Shown: positions 21,873 through 30,129, numbered from the stretch's first letter. The stretch: DNA of 64,000 bases from Streptococcus taonis (GCF_029948085.1 NZ_JARZZP010000003.1:1-64000); one strand, 5' to 3'. Notes: generated from the sequence alone by a model not told the origin. Numbers and translations are program-made.

Positions 21873-21983
21873 ATATCACCGTGTTTTCAACCCTTTTTCA
21901 TAACTTTTTCGGGTCTAAATTGAACTATCTTTTAGCATTTTTTAAAACTAAAAATCAGTTTGCGATTTTACCACCAGCTCTAA

Positions 21984-22862
21984 TCAATTGAAAACCTTTC
22001 TAGGCTTATAGAGTTGGTCACGTTTCTCTAAAATGGCTAGTAATTTTTCACCTTCAAAACCAGCCAATTCCTTCTCGGTTTGTTCCAATTCAATAAAGCG
22101 ACCAAAACGCACTTCTTCTGCCTGTTCTGGAGTCAAATATACCTTGACCAAGTCACCTGTCCCAATCTCCAAGGGATGAAGAAAGTCTAATTCACCAGCT
22201 TGTACTTTTTCCTCTATTTCACTCAAGGTCAAAGCATCATCTAACTGTAATCCAGCTGCACTTGTTCGTGTTAAATAAGACATATGAGTAGCATAGCCAA
22301 GTTTTTCTCCTAAGTCAACCGACAAGGTACGAATATAGGTTCCCTTACTGCATTTTACACGAAAAGTAAATCGTGCAAGTTCACTCTCATAAGAAATCGG
22401 ACTTGTCCGTTCAAATTGATAAATGGTCACCTGACGTTCTGGACGTTCCACTTCTTGACCAGCACGCGCATATTCATAAAGTTTGCGCCCATTGACCTTG
22501 ACAGCGGAGTACATAGGGGGGATCTGAGTAATAGGACCTGTCAGACTAGCGATTGCTTCATCAACAAGATTCTCATCTAAAGGTGACAAAACTGGTGTCT
22601 CTGCAACTACCTCACCACTAGCATCCTCAGTCGTCGTTGAATAGCCTAGGGTGATTTCACCCTCATAGACCTTACCCTCATCCTGCATAAACTCCACCAT
22701 ACGAGTAGCCTTGCCAACTGCAATGGGTAAAACACCGACAACATCAGGGTCTAAAGTTCCTCCATGACCAATCTTCTTAGTTCGTAAAATCCTACGCAGC
22801 TTGAAAACTGCATCATGCGAGGTCATCCCCGCTTCTTTTTTTAAGTTGATAATACCGTTCAT
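21984..22862 (-). CDS. truB: tRNA pseudouridine-55 synthase
   Basis: TruB makes the T-loop pseudouridine in tRNAs. The 292-residue protein has the catalytic-Asp motif [20 protein letters not shown] (about 33-52), [11 protein letters not shown], and [11 protein letters not shown]. It follows the DUF2130 gene by 10 bases and is probably co-transcribed with it. Confidence 0.96.
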   Translation of the reverse strand: MNGIINLKKEAGMTSHDAVFKLRRILRTKKIGHGGTLDPDVVGVLPIAVGKATRMVEFMQDEGKVYEGEITLGYSTTTEDASGEVVAETPVLSPLDENLVDEAIASLTGPITQIPPMYSAVKVNGRKLYEYARAGQEVERPERQVTIYQFERTSPISYESELARFTFRVKCSKGTYIRTLSVDLGEKLGYATHMSYLTRTSAAGLQLDDALTLSEIEEKVQAGELDFLHPLEIGTGDLVKVYLTPEQAEEVRFGRFIELEQTEKELAGFEGEKLLAILEKRDQLYKPRKVFN

Positions 22863-22872
22863 ATGTTTTTTC

Positions 22873-24147
22873 TCACTCCCCTTTCAGAGCTTCAAACTTA
22901 GCTTTCATAGTTGGATTTTTTCGTGTCAATTTTTTAACGGAAACATCATCCAATTTGTTGTTAGCAAGGCGCAGTTGGTTTTCTGATGTGGTCAGGAATT
23001 TCTTGACTTCTTCCATACGCTTAATGGCCTTGTCAATTTCATCAATGGCCTTGCCGAAGTTGACAGAAGCTGAATTATAGTTCTTAGCAAAGGCTACCTT
23101 GAAAGCATCCAAGTCTTCCTCGAAATGCGTAATGTCAATATTTTGCTCGCGAACCAAAGCCAATTCCTGCTTGTATTTGAGAGAATTCAGTGCAGCATTG
23201 CGCAAGAGTCCAATCAACTGGATAAAGAACTGGGGACGAATGACATACATCTTTTCATATTCATGGCTGACATCGACAATCCCAGTATTGAAGTAGTCGT
23301 TATCAGCCTCAAGCATAGTTACCAAAACTGCATACTCACAATTTTTCTCACGGCGGTCCTTGTCCAATTCCTTATAAAAATCCGCATTCTTATGCTTCTT
23401 CTCTGTCCCGTCTGCTTCATTTTTCATCTCAAACATAATGGAAATGAATTCTAGTCCATTTTCATCAAAATCACGGAAAATAAAATCACCCTTAGAACCA
23501 CGTGCTGAAACCTTATTGTCCTTCTCAAAGTATGCATTTGGAAAGGCAAAGCTTCGAACCTTGTTAAACTCACTTTCTGCATAGTGTTCCAAACTTTCAC
23601 CGATTGCCTTGGTTGATTGTTGCGCCTTGAAATTCTTGTAAAATTCAACCTGTTCACTGGCTGCCTTAAGCTGGGCTTCGTAGTTTTGTTTAACAGAAGC
23701 TAGAGACAACTCATTTTCTTTTTCTTGTAAGAGGAGCTGATTTTTGACCTGATCGCGTTCTTTTTCAAGATTAGAAAGAGTTTTTTGTAGTTGATTTTCA
23801 TGCTCCAAGCGCAAGGTAGCCAATTGATTTTCGAGAGCTTGGACTTCTTTTTCTTTCTCTAGCAAGCTTTGACTAGCACTTTGCTCCACCTCTTTCTTAG
23901 CCAATTCTTTTTCTGTATCAAAGTTGTTAATTTGACTTTGAAGCTGGGCAATTTCTTGATCCTTTTGAGCCAGTTTTGCCTGTTGTTCATTTAAGGCTTT
24001 TTGTTCCACTAATGTCAACTCTTGCTTGATTCGCTCGTGTAATTCCTTATCAAACTCTACAGTTCGAACTTGAGAAATCAATTCTGCATATTGACTTTCA
24101 TTGACTGTAAATACTTCGCCACAATTGGGACATTTAATCTCGTTCAT
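22873..24147 (-). CDS. DUF2130 coiled-coil protein
   Basis: The 424-residue protein begins with a short CPNCGEVF zinc-ribbon-like motif, then a long coiled coil (about 35-170), then the conserved DUF2130 domain with a nuclease-like core ([39 protein letters not shown]). Its function is unknown. The C-terminal domain resembles PD-(D/E)XK folds, but I cannot confirm catalysis. It forms an operon with truB. Confidence 0.85.
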   Translation of the reverse strand: MNEIKCPNCGEVFTVNESQYAELISQVRTVEFDKELHERIKQELTLVEQKALNEQQAKLAQKDQEIAQLQSQINNFDTEKELAKKEVEQSASQSLLEKEKEVQALENQLATLRLEHENQLQKTLSNLEKERDQVKNQLLLQEKENELSLASVKQNYEAQLKAASEQVEFYKNFKAQQSTKAIGESLEHYAESEFNKVRSFAFPNAYFEKDNKVSARGSKGDFIFRDFDENGLEFISIMFEMKNEADGTEKKHKNADFYKELDKDRREKNCEYAVLVTMLEADNDYFNTGIVDVSHEYEKMYVIRPQFFIQLIGLLRNAALNSLKYKQELALVREQNIDITHFEEDLDAFKVAFAKNYNSASVNFGKAIDEIDKAIKRMEEVKKFLTTSENQLRLANNKLDDVSVKKLTRKNPTMKAKFEALKGE

Positions 24148-24179
24148 GTTATTCCTCTATATTTATCTATTCTACATTC

Positions 24180-24188
24180 ATTATAGCA
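24180..24188 (-). promoter_or_regulatory. Extended -10 promoter of DUF2130-truB
   Basis: The minus strand reads TGCTATAAT (TGn-TATAAT), an extended -10 that needs no strong -35; none is present. It lies 33 bases before the ATG. Confidence 0.65.
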
Positions 24189-24203
24189 TGGAAAAACAAA
24201 AAG

Positions 24204-24232
24204 AAAAAGTTGGAATGAATCCAACTTTTAAT
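24204..24232 (-). terminator. Terminator of the first formate/nitrite transporter gene
   Basis: A 9-bp stem aaagttgga / tccaacttt (24206-24228) with a 5-base loop is followed on the minus strand by TTCTTTTTG. It begins within the stop codon of the gene. Confidence 0.85.
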
Positions 24233-25025
24233 CTACGTATGTATCTTCGTTTTTATTTAAGAAGGCGTAAGGCAATCCTATCAGTAGACCACCACCAATA
24301 AAGTTACCAATAAAGGTTACACCCCAGTGACGAAGAATATTTCCAATACCGAAGTTTGCAATTGAATCAGCAGCGACACTGAATTTCACAATCGCAAATG
24401 ATGCAAAGTTTGCGGCGATGTGCTCGTTTGTTAAGAATACAAACATGTAAATCGCAGATAGAACTAACCAAAGTTTAGCTCCCCCATCTTTGACTAAAAC
24501 AAATGAAAGAATTGCGATATTTACAAAGACATTAGCCAAGATAGCTTCGAGTAAGACTAGTTCATTTGAACGGCCCAACTTCATTTCTACAACGCCAGAA
24601 ATAAAGCTATCGTGTGTTAGGTTTGCATAAGCTGCTGAATGGGCAAAGCCCCAACCTGCTATAAGAGCACCGATCAAATTAAAGAGTGTACAATATAGAA
24701 GGATTTCAGCTGTTTTTCTCCAGCTAATCTTTTTCAAAAAGCTACCAGCTGTCAAGAACATCATGTTAGATGTTACCAATTCAGCATTCAAGAAGACAAT
24801 GTAAGCCAATCCCCAAGCGAAAACAAATGGGAAGAGGAAACGTCCACTACCTGGAGCAATCTTATTAATCAAGTCAGCTCCAACTGCACCAGCTGCTGTA
24901 CTAAATGTTAAGAATGCACCAGCAAACATTGAACGGATAGCATACTTGAATTTACTTTGACTGTAAAGACTTTCCTTTTTCTTACAAGCAAACTCAATTT
25001 TTGAGATAAATTCTGAAGAAACCAT
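24228..25025 (-). CDS. Formate/nitrite transporter (FNT) family channel, copy 1
   Basis: The 265-residue protein has the FocA/NirC layout with six hydrophobic segments and FNT signatures (GAFLTFSTAAGAVGADL, LNAELVTSNMMFLTAG, NEHIAANFASF). It should conduct formate, nitrite or a similar small anion. It lies next to a near-identical paralogue at 25414 that encodes the same number of residues. It has its own terminator and probably its own promoter. Substrate is not certain. Confidence 0.92.
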   Translation of the reverse strand: MVSSEFISKIEFACKKKESLYSQSKFKYAIRSMFAGAFLTFSTAAGAVGADLINKIAPGSGRFLFPFVFAWGLAYIVFLNAELVTSNMMFLTAGSFLKKISWRKTAEILLYCTLFNLIGALIAGWGFAHSAAYANLTHDSFISGVVEMKLGRSNELVLLEAILANVFVNIAILSFVLVKDGGAKLWLVLSAIYMFVFLTNEHIAANFASFAIVKFSVAADSIANFGIGNILRHWGVTFIGNFIGGGLLIGLPYAFLNKNEDTYVD

Positions 25026-25413
25026 ATTAACTCCTAAAACTTTTATTTGTGAATATTATAACATAAAATCGAAATTATGGGAAGGCTTTCTTAATTCTAT
25101 TTACAATATTTTTATCACTTTTAGCAATCGTTTCCATTTGCTTTGTATCACCATATTTAATGTTTTCAACTCTTTATTTTCAAATCCTCTACTCTATATA
25201 TTTAATATATTTTTTATTTTGTTCTATATTGAATTTACAAAAGAGTCTCTTTAGTTTTCAGCTAAAGTCCATGTACTAATAATTTGTTTGAATTTATAGA
25301 CAGAGAAAACAACGTTTTTATCAAAAAGTTCTTTGGAAAAAAATCGAGGTCTGGATTTTTAGTCCCGACCTCCTCTATTATTGATTTTCATTTTATTTAG
25401 TAAGAGCTAAGTG
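25026..25413. other. Spacer between the two FNT genes
   Basis: This 388-base spacer contains, on the minus strand, a TATAAT (25055-25060) within GTTATAATATT shortly before copy 1 and the terminator of copy 2 (25340-25373). The middle is AT-rich and holds no gene. The same TTATGTTATAATATT occurs upstream of copy 2 (around 26239-26253), so the two genes share promoter sequence. Confidence 0.6.
25340..25375 (-). terminator. Terminator of FNT copy 2
   Basis: The stem gaggtc / gacctc (25346-25372), extended by flanking pairs, is followed on the minus strand by GATTTTTTTCC, a strong U run. Confidence 0.85.
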
Positions 25414-26211
25414 CTAATCAACATAAGTCTCTTCATTTTTATTAAGATAAGCGTATGGTAAACCTATCAAGAATCCTCCACCAATCAAGTTAGCAATGAA
25501 GGTAACACTCCAATGACGTAGAATATTTGGAATATCAAAGTTAGCAATTTGATCAGAAACAATGCTGAATTTAATAATGCTAAAAGATGAAAAGTTGGCT
25601 GCAATATGCTCGTTAGATAAGAAAACAAACATAGAAATAGCTGACAAGATAATCCAGAGTTTGGCATTGCTATCCTTAACCAAAATTGAAGATAGAATGG
25701 CAATATTTACGAACATATTTGCCAAAATCCCTTCCAACAAGACCAACTCACTAGGACGTGCCAACTTCTTGGCTACAATCTTTGGAAGATAACTGTCGTG
25801 TGTCAGGTGTGAAAAAGCCGATGAATTAGCAAAGCACCAACCTGCTAACAGAGCACCAACTAAGTTGAAAAAGGCACAATAAAGTAAAATGGTAAAGGCT
25901 TTTTTCCAATCAATCTTCTTTAAAAATGTTCCAGCTGTCAAGTACATCATATTTGAGGTAACCAACTCGGCATTCAAGAAAACGATATAGGCAAGTCCCC
26001 ATGCAAATACAAAGGGAAATAGGAAATAACCAGCACTTGGAACGATGCTATTGAGTAGATCAGCACCTATGGTCCCAGCGGCTGTACTAAAGGTTAAGAA
26101 AGCACCTGCAAACATCGAGCGAATGGCATATTTAAACTTACTTTGGTCAAATAGACTCTCTTTCTTATGGCAATAATAATCAATCTTTGAAATAAATTCT
26201 GAAGAACTCAT
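25414..26211 (-). CDS. Formate/nitrite transporter (FNT) family channel, copy 2
   Basis: This 265-residue channel protein shares long identical stretches with copy 1 (for example FKYAIRSMFAGAFLTFSTAA and NEHIAANFSSFSI). Differences concentrate in loops and in the segment that reads SYLPKIVAKKLARPSE here and SFISGVVEMKLGRSNE in copy 1. Same length and same orientation indicate tandem duplication followed by divergence. A TATAAT sits upstream, with the start codon at 26211. Confidence 0.92.
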   Translation of the reverse strand: MSSSEFISKIDYYCHKKESLFDQSKFKYAIRSMFAGAFLTFSTAAGTIGADLLNSIVPSAGYFLFPFVFAWGLAYIVFLNAELVTSNMMYLTAGTFLKKIDWKKAFTILLYCAFFNLVGALLAGWCFANSSAFSHLTHDSYLPKIVAKKLARPSELVLLEGILANMFVNIAILSSILVKDSNAKLWIILSAISMFVFLSNEHIAANFSSFSIIKFSIVSDQIANFDIPNILRHWSVTFIANLIGGGFLIGLPYAYLNKNEETYVD

Positions 26212-26345
26212 ATAAACTCCTTAAAACATCATTGTTAATATTATAACATAAAATATTTTAAGTGGAAATAAATTTTTGTCCTTTACATTTGATTGTTTTT
26301 AGTGTTTGTAAAAGCTTCAATTTCTTCTGCAGTCAACCTTACCAG

Positions 26346-26930
26346 CTATGAAACCCACAAGCCAACAATATCTGACAAAACAGAATCGCAGACATATTCA
26401 TTCTCACCATGACCATATTTACAAGTAAATAGTGGAGTTCTTATCGCTGATTGATAAAAATTGAAGGCTAACTCTTGCAGTTTTTCTGGCTGAAATTTAA
26501 GTCCCAACTCTTGCGCAAGTAGAGTTCTCACTTTGTCCCACTTTTCGCCTTTTGACTGGTAGTTTTGTCGTGCTTTATTGATAAATCTCTGACAGAATTT
26601 TGCCAACAAATCCTTGTTTTGGTAGAGTAACCGACAGGAAAAGTCTGAGATAGAACCAGCATGAATTAAGAAAGTAAGCAAGTCATCAAGGCTTTCTGCT
26701 ACCCGACCAACTTGGCCTTCACTCCCTATAAAGCCAATACTCTCATCCTCAAGAATTACATATTCTCCCCCGCTGCCGTCTTTAGCAAAGGCTATGGGCG
26801 AAAGAGAATAAACTTCATTGTTCTGAGAAAATTCAACCTCTTTCAACTGGTCATAAAAGAGAATATCGCATTCTTGCATCAATAAAATTCTTAGTTGTTT
26901 ATCTTGTCTTATTACTTGTAGTTGATTCAT
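26346..26930 (-). CDS. SMI1/KNR4 (SUKH)-like protein
   Basis: I chose the ATG at 26930, preceded by AGGAG, giving 194 residues. The central segment (LSPIAFAKDGSGGEYVILED... GQVGRVAESLDDLLTFLI) resembles the SUKH fold common in immunity and stress proteins; the C-terminal half is unrecognised. An open 20-codon extension (LTAEEIEAFTN...) follows in frame after the TAG stop, before a TAA at 26283, so the gene may once have been longer. Function unknown. Confidence 0.6.
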   Translation of the reverse strand: MNQLQVIRQDKQLRILLMQECDILFYDQLKEVEFSQNNEVYSLSPIAFAKDGSGGEYVILEDESIGFIGSEGQVGRVAESLDDLLTFLIHAGSISDFSCRLLYQNKDLLAKFCQRFINKARQNYQSKGEKWDKVRTLLAQELGLKFQPEKLQELAFNFYQSAIRTPLFTCKYGHGENEYVCDSVLSDIVGLWVS

Positions 26931-26985
26931 ATTAGCTACTCTCCTAGCTTTGACAACTGTCACAAGTGACAACAGCAATCGACTC

Positions 26986-27405
26986 TTAATAATAATAATA
27001 ATAGATTTTAATATGGCACTTCTTGGCCACATTGGCAAGATTTTTCACTAACTCCTCGTTTCTTTTGCTTTTTCCAAAATAAAAAGTAAAAGATTTTCCA
27101 TCTTTCCTTGTAAAATACAGATGATACCTGTCCCCATTCATTCTTCTCCCTCGAATGTAATCAATATCAATCTGTCTAATTTCAGCTAGAGGAACAATCC
27201 TTTTTCTAAAAAGAATAATCGTGTGAATGTATAATCTTCCCTTTGCAATATGAAAAGGATCCAACATACTCCCACCACTTTTTAAGGATGTCTTAACTCT
27301 TTGGAAAAAAAGATAGGCATAAAATAGTGCTAAAAAAATTAACAAAAATCTAATGACCGGATGTTCCCAAAGGACTTCAAAAACTGAAATACTATAACTA
27401 TGCAT
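26986..27405 (-). CDS. Small membrane protein with PH-like cytosolic domain, unknown function
   Basis: The ATG at 27405 (MHSYSISVFEVLW) is supported by an extended -10 at 27430-27438, because the longer frame (start 27462) would begin upstream of the promoter. The protein of about 139 residues has one or two membrane segments (HPVIRFLLIFLALFYAYLFF) followed by a basic beta-rich domain. It ends in five tyrosines encoded by a trinucleotide repeat. I do not recognise the family. Confidence 0.55.
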   Translation of the reverse strand: MHSYSISVFEVLWEHPVIRFLLIFLALFYAYLFFQRVKTSLKSGGSMLDPFHIAKGRLYIHTIILFRKRIVPLAEIRQIDIDYIRGRRMNGDRYHLYFTRKDGKSFTFYFGKSKRNEELVKNLANVAKKCHIKIYYYYY

Positions 27406-27429
27406 ACTAAAATAATCCCTTTTTTCTTT

Positions 27430-27438
27430 ATTATACCA
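27430..27438 (-). promoter_or_regulatory. Extended -10 promoter of the small membrane protein gene
   Basis: Minus-strand TGGTATAAT (TGn-TATAAT) lies 25 bases upstream of the chosen ATG. It decides the start choice for the downstream gene. Confidence 0.65.
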
Positions 27439-27469
27439 CTTTTGTTGAGCTTCTAGGTTCATGGATAAA

Positions 27470-27495
27470 GAAAAAAACTGAACAAAGTTCAGCCA
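27470..27495 (-). terminator. Terminator of queT
   Basis: A 6-bp stem ctgaac / gttcag (27478-27492), extended by flanking G/C pairs, is followed on the minus strand by TTTTTTT. It lies about 30 bases past the queT stop. Confidence 0.85.
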
Positions 27496-27522
27496 TTTTC
27501 AATAATATTTCATGTGATATCT

Positions 27523-28032
27523 TTATCTAGTCAAATCAAGACGTTTACCGATTTTTCCGATAAGAATAGCACCAACAATGAGTGAAGCGAATTCTCCGAT
27601 AGCAGTTGTAAACCAAGTTAAGAAGAAAGGTGCTTCTGCTACGATGTTCAATTCAGCAGCAATGGTGATCATTGAAATCGAAAAAAGAATTGAAAAGAAG
27701 AAATGATCTTTTCGGATCAATCCATTAAAAAGATAGTCTTTTTTATATTTGCTAAACAACCATACGCCTAAACTTAGGAAGACAAGAGTTGATCCTCCAC
27801 CAACCGCGACATCGATGATTCCAAAACTGAAGAAATTAGCAATCATACAGCCAAGAGTAACACCGATAATGTACTTAGGATTGTAAAAGGCAAGAAAATT
27901 CATCATTTCAGAGATACGGAACTGATAAGCACCGTAACTGATAGCATTAAGGGGTGGTGTGATTGTCAAAACCACATAAATTGCTGCGACAATGGCAATA
28001 TCCGCCATATCACGAACAGTTAGTTTTTTCAT
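27523..28032 (-). CDS. queT: QueT-type ECF transporter S component (queuosine precursor)
   Basis: This 169-residue membrane protein has five to six hydrophobic segments and belongs to the QueT (DUF988/COG4708) family, S components that capture preQ1 or related queuosine precursors for energy-coupling factor transporters. I chose the ATG at 28032 because AAAGGAG precedes it directly. A preQ1-II riboswitch occupies the leader and overlaps this ribosome-binding site. The shared ECF A/A'/T module is not in the window. Confidence 0.92.
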   Translation of the reverse strand: MKKLTVRDMADIAIVAAIYVVLTITPPLNAISYGAYQFRISEMMNFLAFYNPKYIIGVTLGCMIANFFSFGIIDVAVGGGSTLVFLSLGVWLFSKYKKDYLFNGLIRKDHFFFSILFSISMITIAAELNIVAEAPFFLTWFTTAIGEFASLIVGAILIGKIGKRLDLTR

Positions 28033-28037
28033 GTTTT

Positions 28038-28094
28038 CTCCTTTAGCGACAATAGCGCGTCTAATATGCTTGGTGAAAGAAGCTAAGCACCAAG
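28038..28094 (-). promoter_or_regulatory. preQ1-II riboswitch (COG4708 RNA)
   Basis: The minus strand reads CTTGGTGCTTAGC-TTCTTT-CACCAAGCATATTA and then CGCG...GCTAAAGGAG, matching the conserved P2 hairpin and pseudoknot-forming segments of the preQ1-II class. Its 3' end includes the queT Shine-Dalgarno, so bound preQ1 should block translation initiation. This class is known mainly from Lactobacillales. Confidence 0.92.
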
Positions 28095-28116
28095 GGTTGA
28101 GCAAGTCAACCTTACA

Positions 28117-28149
28117 AGTATAGCACATTTATCTCCTTTATGCTATACT
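28117..28149. promoter_or_regulatory. Divergent, palindromic -10 region of queT and gtrA-like gene
   Basis: AGTATAGCA (28117-28125) and its exact reverse complement TGCTATACT (28141-28149) flank 15 bases. Each arm contains a TATACT -10 pointing outwards, one toward the preQ1-II leader and queT, the other toward the gtrA-like gene. The -35 regions would overlap across the centre and are weak. Confidence 0.6.
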
Positions 28150-28155
28150 ATTTTT

Positions 28156-28590
28156 ATGAAAACATGCATAAAAAATTTTTTCGATAATGAAATCCTCTCC
28201 TACTTATTTTTCGGAGTTGCGACTACTCTTGTTTCTATCATTGTTCGCATCACGATTTTTTATCTTTGTAAACAAGAATTATGGGCGACTGCTCTGGGAA
28301 ATATAGCTGGAATTCTCTTTGCTTTTTTCACAAATGATACCATTGTTTTTAAACAGAAACGAAAACATTGGTTCAAGCGTCTGATAAAATTTACGACTGC
28401 AAGATTCATAACTTTCCTATTAGACCTACTTCTGACCTTTATTTTTGTGACGAGTTACCCTCATATTATCGGTCAATTTGTAGGTGATAATCTCAATACT
28501 ATCAATACAATTGAGACTATTTTTGCACAACTTACTATTATAGTCCTCAACTATATCTTCAGTAAAGTTTTTGTTTTTAAAAAACACTGA
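28156..28590 (+). CDS. GtrA-like membrane protein
   Basis: This 144-residue protein with four predicted membrane helices has the GtrA pattern: FGVATTLVSIIVRI at the start, GNIAGILFAFFTNDTIVFK in the middle and LNYIFSKVFVF at the end. GtrA proteins are proposed flippases for polyprenyl-linked sugars. There is no Shine-Dalgarno and the TATACT -10 ends only six bases before the ATG, so the transcript is probably leaderless. Confidence 0.85.
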   Translation: MKTCIKNFFDNEILSYLFFGVATTLVSIIVRITIFYLCKQELWATALGNIAGILFAFFTNDTIVFKQKRKHWFKRLIKFTTARFITFLLDLLLTFIFVTSYPHIIGQFVGDNLNTINTIETIFAQLTIIVLNYIFSKVFVFKKH

Positions 28591-28599
28591 GCATATTAC

Positions 28600-28628
28600 T
28601 TGCATTCAACAGATGATTAAGTTATAAT
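28600..28628 (+). promoter_or_regulatory. Promoter of mscL
   Basis: TTGCAT (28600-28605) and TATAAT (28623-28628) are 17 bases apart, 32 bases before the mscL start. Confidence 0.85.
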
Positions 28629-28660
28629 TTAGAATGTAAAATTACGAAAGGAAAAAGAAA

Positions 28661-29041
28661 ATGTTAAAAGATCTTAAAGAATTTTTGCTCCGTGGTAACG
28701 TTGTAGACCTTGCTGTCGGTGTAATCATCGCTTCTGCTTTTGGTGCTATCGTTACTTCATTTGTTAATGATGTCATCACTCCACTTCTATTGAACCCTGC
28801 TTTGAAAGCAGCGAAAATCGAACGTATTGCTGAACTTTCATGGAATGGGGTTGCTTACGGTAACTTCTTGAGTGCTGTTATCAACTTCCTTGTAGTTGGT
28901 ACTGTTCTATTCTTTGTGATTAAAGCAATGGAAAAAGCTCAAAACCTTCGCAAAAAAGAAGAGGTTGTTGAAGAAGCACCTGCTGGTCCAACTGAGTTGG
29001 AAGTTCTTCAAGAAATCAAAGCTCTTCTTGAGAAAAAATAA
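28661..29041 (+). CDS. mscL: Large-conductance mechanosensitive channel
   Basis: This 126-residue channel relieves turgor at osmotic downshift. It has the MscL N-terminus (LKEFLLRGNVVDLAVGVIIA), first helix, periplasmic loop and second helix (AVINFLVVGTVLFFVIKAM), and a charged C-terminal helix. A good GAAAGGA lies upstream. It has its own promoter and terminator. Confidence 0.97.
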   Translation: MLKDLKEFLLRGNVVDLAVGVIIASAFGAIVTSFVNDVITPLLLNPALKAAKIERIAELSWNGVAYGNFLSAVINFLVVGTVLFFVIKAMEKAQNLRKKEEVVEEAPAGPTELEVLQEIKALLEKK

Positions 29042-29050
29042 TCGTCTTGA

Positions 29051-29080
29051 GGATTCGGTTCATACTGAATCCTTTTTTAC
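29051..29080 (+). terminator. Terminator of mscL
   Basis: The stem ggattc / gaatcc (29051-29072) with a 10-base loop is followed by TTTTTT. Confidence 0.85.
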
Positions 29081-29108
29081 TTCTCCTTTTGCTGAGTTTA
29101 GAAAAAAC

Positions 29109-29137
29109 TTGAGTTCAGCTCTCTTTTTTGATATAAT
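29109..29137 (+). promoter_or_regulatory. Promoter of tRNA-Arg
   Basis: TTGAGT (29109-29114) and TATAAT (29132-29137) are 17 bases apart. A TG one base before the -10 makes it also an extended -10. The tRNA begins 12 bases downstream. Confidence 0.85.
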
Positions 29138-29148
29138 AATTAAAGTTT

Positions 29149-29220
29149 CCACCCTTAGTGTAATGGATATCACGTAAGATTCCGGTTCTTGAGATGGGGG
29201 TTCGATTCCCTCAGGGTGGA
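29149..29220 (+). tRNA. tRNA-Arg (anticodon CCG)
   Basis: This 72-nt cloverleaf has acceptor stem CCACCCT/AGGGTGG, U8-A9, a D arm with AATGGAT loop, anticodon loop TTCCGGT with anticodon CCG, T arm GGGGG-TTCGATT-CCCTC and discriminator A. It reads CGG arginine codons. CCA is not encoded. It marks the left border of the accessory island. Confidence 0.93.
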
Positions 29221-29270
29221 TATTTTATAAAGAACTTACCAAAATCTGTAGATAAAGCTGTAAGGATTCA

Positions 29271-29320
29271 GGCTCCATAATATTTCTAGTGGATAAATTC
29301 CCTAAAGATATTATGGAGCC
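29271..29320. repeat. 50-bp palindromic element after tRNA-Arg (ISL3-type end-to-end inverted repeat?)
   Basis: GGCTCCATAATAT (29271-29283) and its perfect reverse complement (29308-29320) flank 24 bases containing TAGTGGATAAA. From memory, terminal repeats of streptococcal ISL3-family elements start in a similar way, so this may be a relic of two fused ends. No transposase remains. It could also act as a terminator. Confidence 0.6.
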
Positions 29321-29358
29321 TATTTTATTGTTGAAAAAGGGTTGCTTTTACCTTGGTT

Positions 29359-29743
29359 TCAGTCTAGTTTTTTAATAATCGGAAATGCCTCTGTAAGAAC
29401 GTCTATTCCAAAATTAATTCCCTGTACTTGGTAGTGATAGATGGGGTCAGGATAAAATTTTTGAACTCTGTTTTTAAGGTGAGTGTCTATCATTTCAAGT
29501 AAAATCCCATCTGATAAATAGGGAATTTCTGGTCCACTAAGTAAATCTTCTTCGAGCAAATTCAGGTCCCACCCCCTCATCGATGGATCTGCAAAAAAGA
29601 ATCTTACCAAAATCAATACAGTATTTGAGCTTTTGATTCTTTAAGCCCTCAAGAAAAATTTGTAGGTGATTTTCTTGAGAAAGTTGACACCGTAGTTCAT
29701 ACCAATCATACTCTATTTCCTCACCAATATGAACCCACTTCAT
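29359..29743 (-). pseudogene. Frameshifted small gene, unknown family
   Basis: Two overlapping frames make one protein of about 127 residues if one base is removed from a run of five G on the coding strand (plus-strand C run 29572-29576). The upstream part is MKWVHIGEEIEYDW...CRSIDEG and the downstream part begins GWDLNLLEEDLLSGPEIPY. As written, the first frame runs through VGPEFARRRFT to an early stop. The start overlaps the previous gene's stop as ATGA. I do not recognise the family; small orphan pairs like this are often immunity proteins, which is only inference. Confidence 0.6.
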
Positions 29744-30129
29744 TTTTGTTCAACCTCTTCTATCCTTATATCACTCTCTTGATTTTTATAGAGAACTAAG
29801 TCAAAAACTAGATTCTTAGCACAAATACGAAAATGAACCAAGTCTACTTCAGCCAAAACTCCACCCGCCCTATGAATCACTTCTGTAATCAGGCTACTAG
29901 TCTCTAGCTTACAAATAGGGGATTCAAGAACTGGCGACCGAGGAATCTTATGAAGAGCATTAAAAATGCCTCTATCTGTGATTTGGTAAAAATGACAGAA
30001 GGGAAATTTCAATCGAATCAGATGTTTCTTTCCCTTCAAAGTCATCGTAGAAATCTCGTAATGACTATTTTCACTAAAAGCTGCACTAGCTTCATATTCA
30101 TCCTCTGGTACAGATTTCCACTCTAGCAT
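29740..30129 (-). CDS. Hypothetical protein, coupled to a frameshifted partner
   Basis: The ATG at 30129 (MLEWKSVPEDEY) has GGAGAG eight bases upstream; an upstream ATG at 30153 would add eight residues. The protein has about 129 residues with no signal, membrane segment or recognised motif. Its stop overlaps the start of the frameshifted downstream gene (ATGA), so the two form an operon. Function unknown. Confidence 0.5.
   Translation of the reverse strand: MLEWKSVPEDEYEASAAFSENSHYEISTMTLKGKKHLIRLKFPFCHFYQITDRGIFNALHKIPRSPVLESPICKLETSSLITEVIHRAGGVLAEVDLVHFRICAKNLVFDLVLYKNQESDIRIEEVEQK

Noticed and set aside
27406-27462. Longer start (MNLEAQQKWYNKEK) for the small membrane protein
   Set aside because: The extended -10 at 27430-27438 would lie inside that extension and no ribosome-binding site precedes the upstream ATG.
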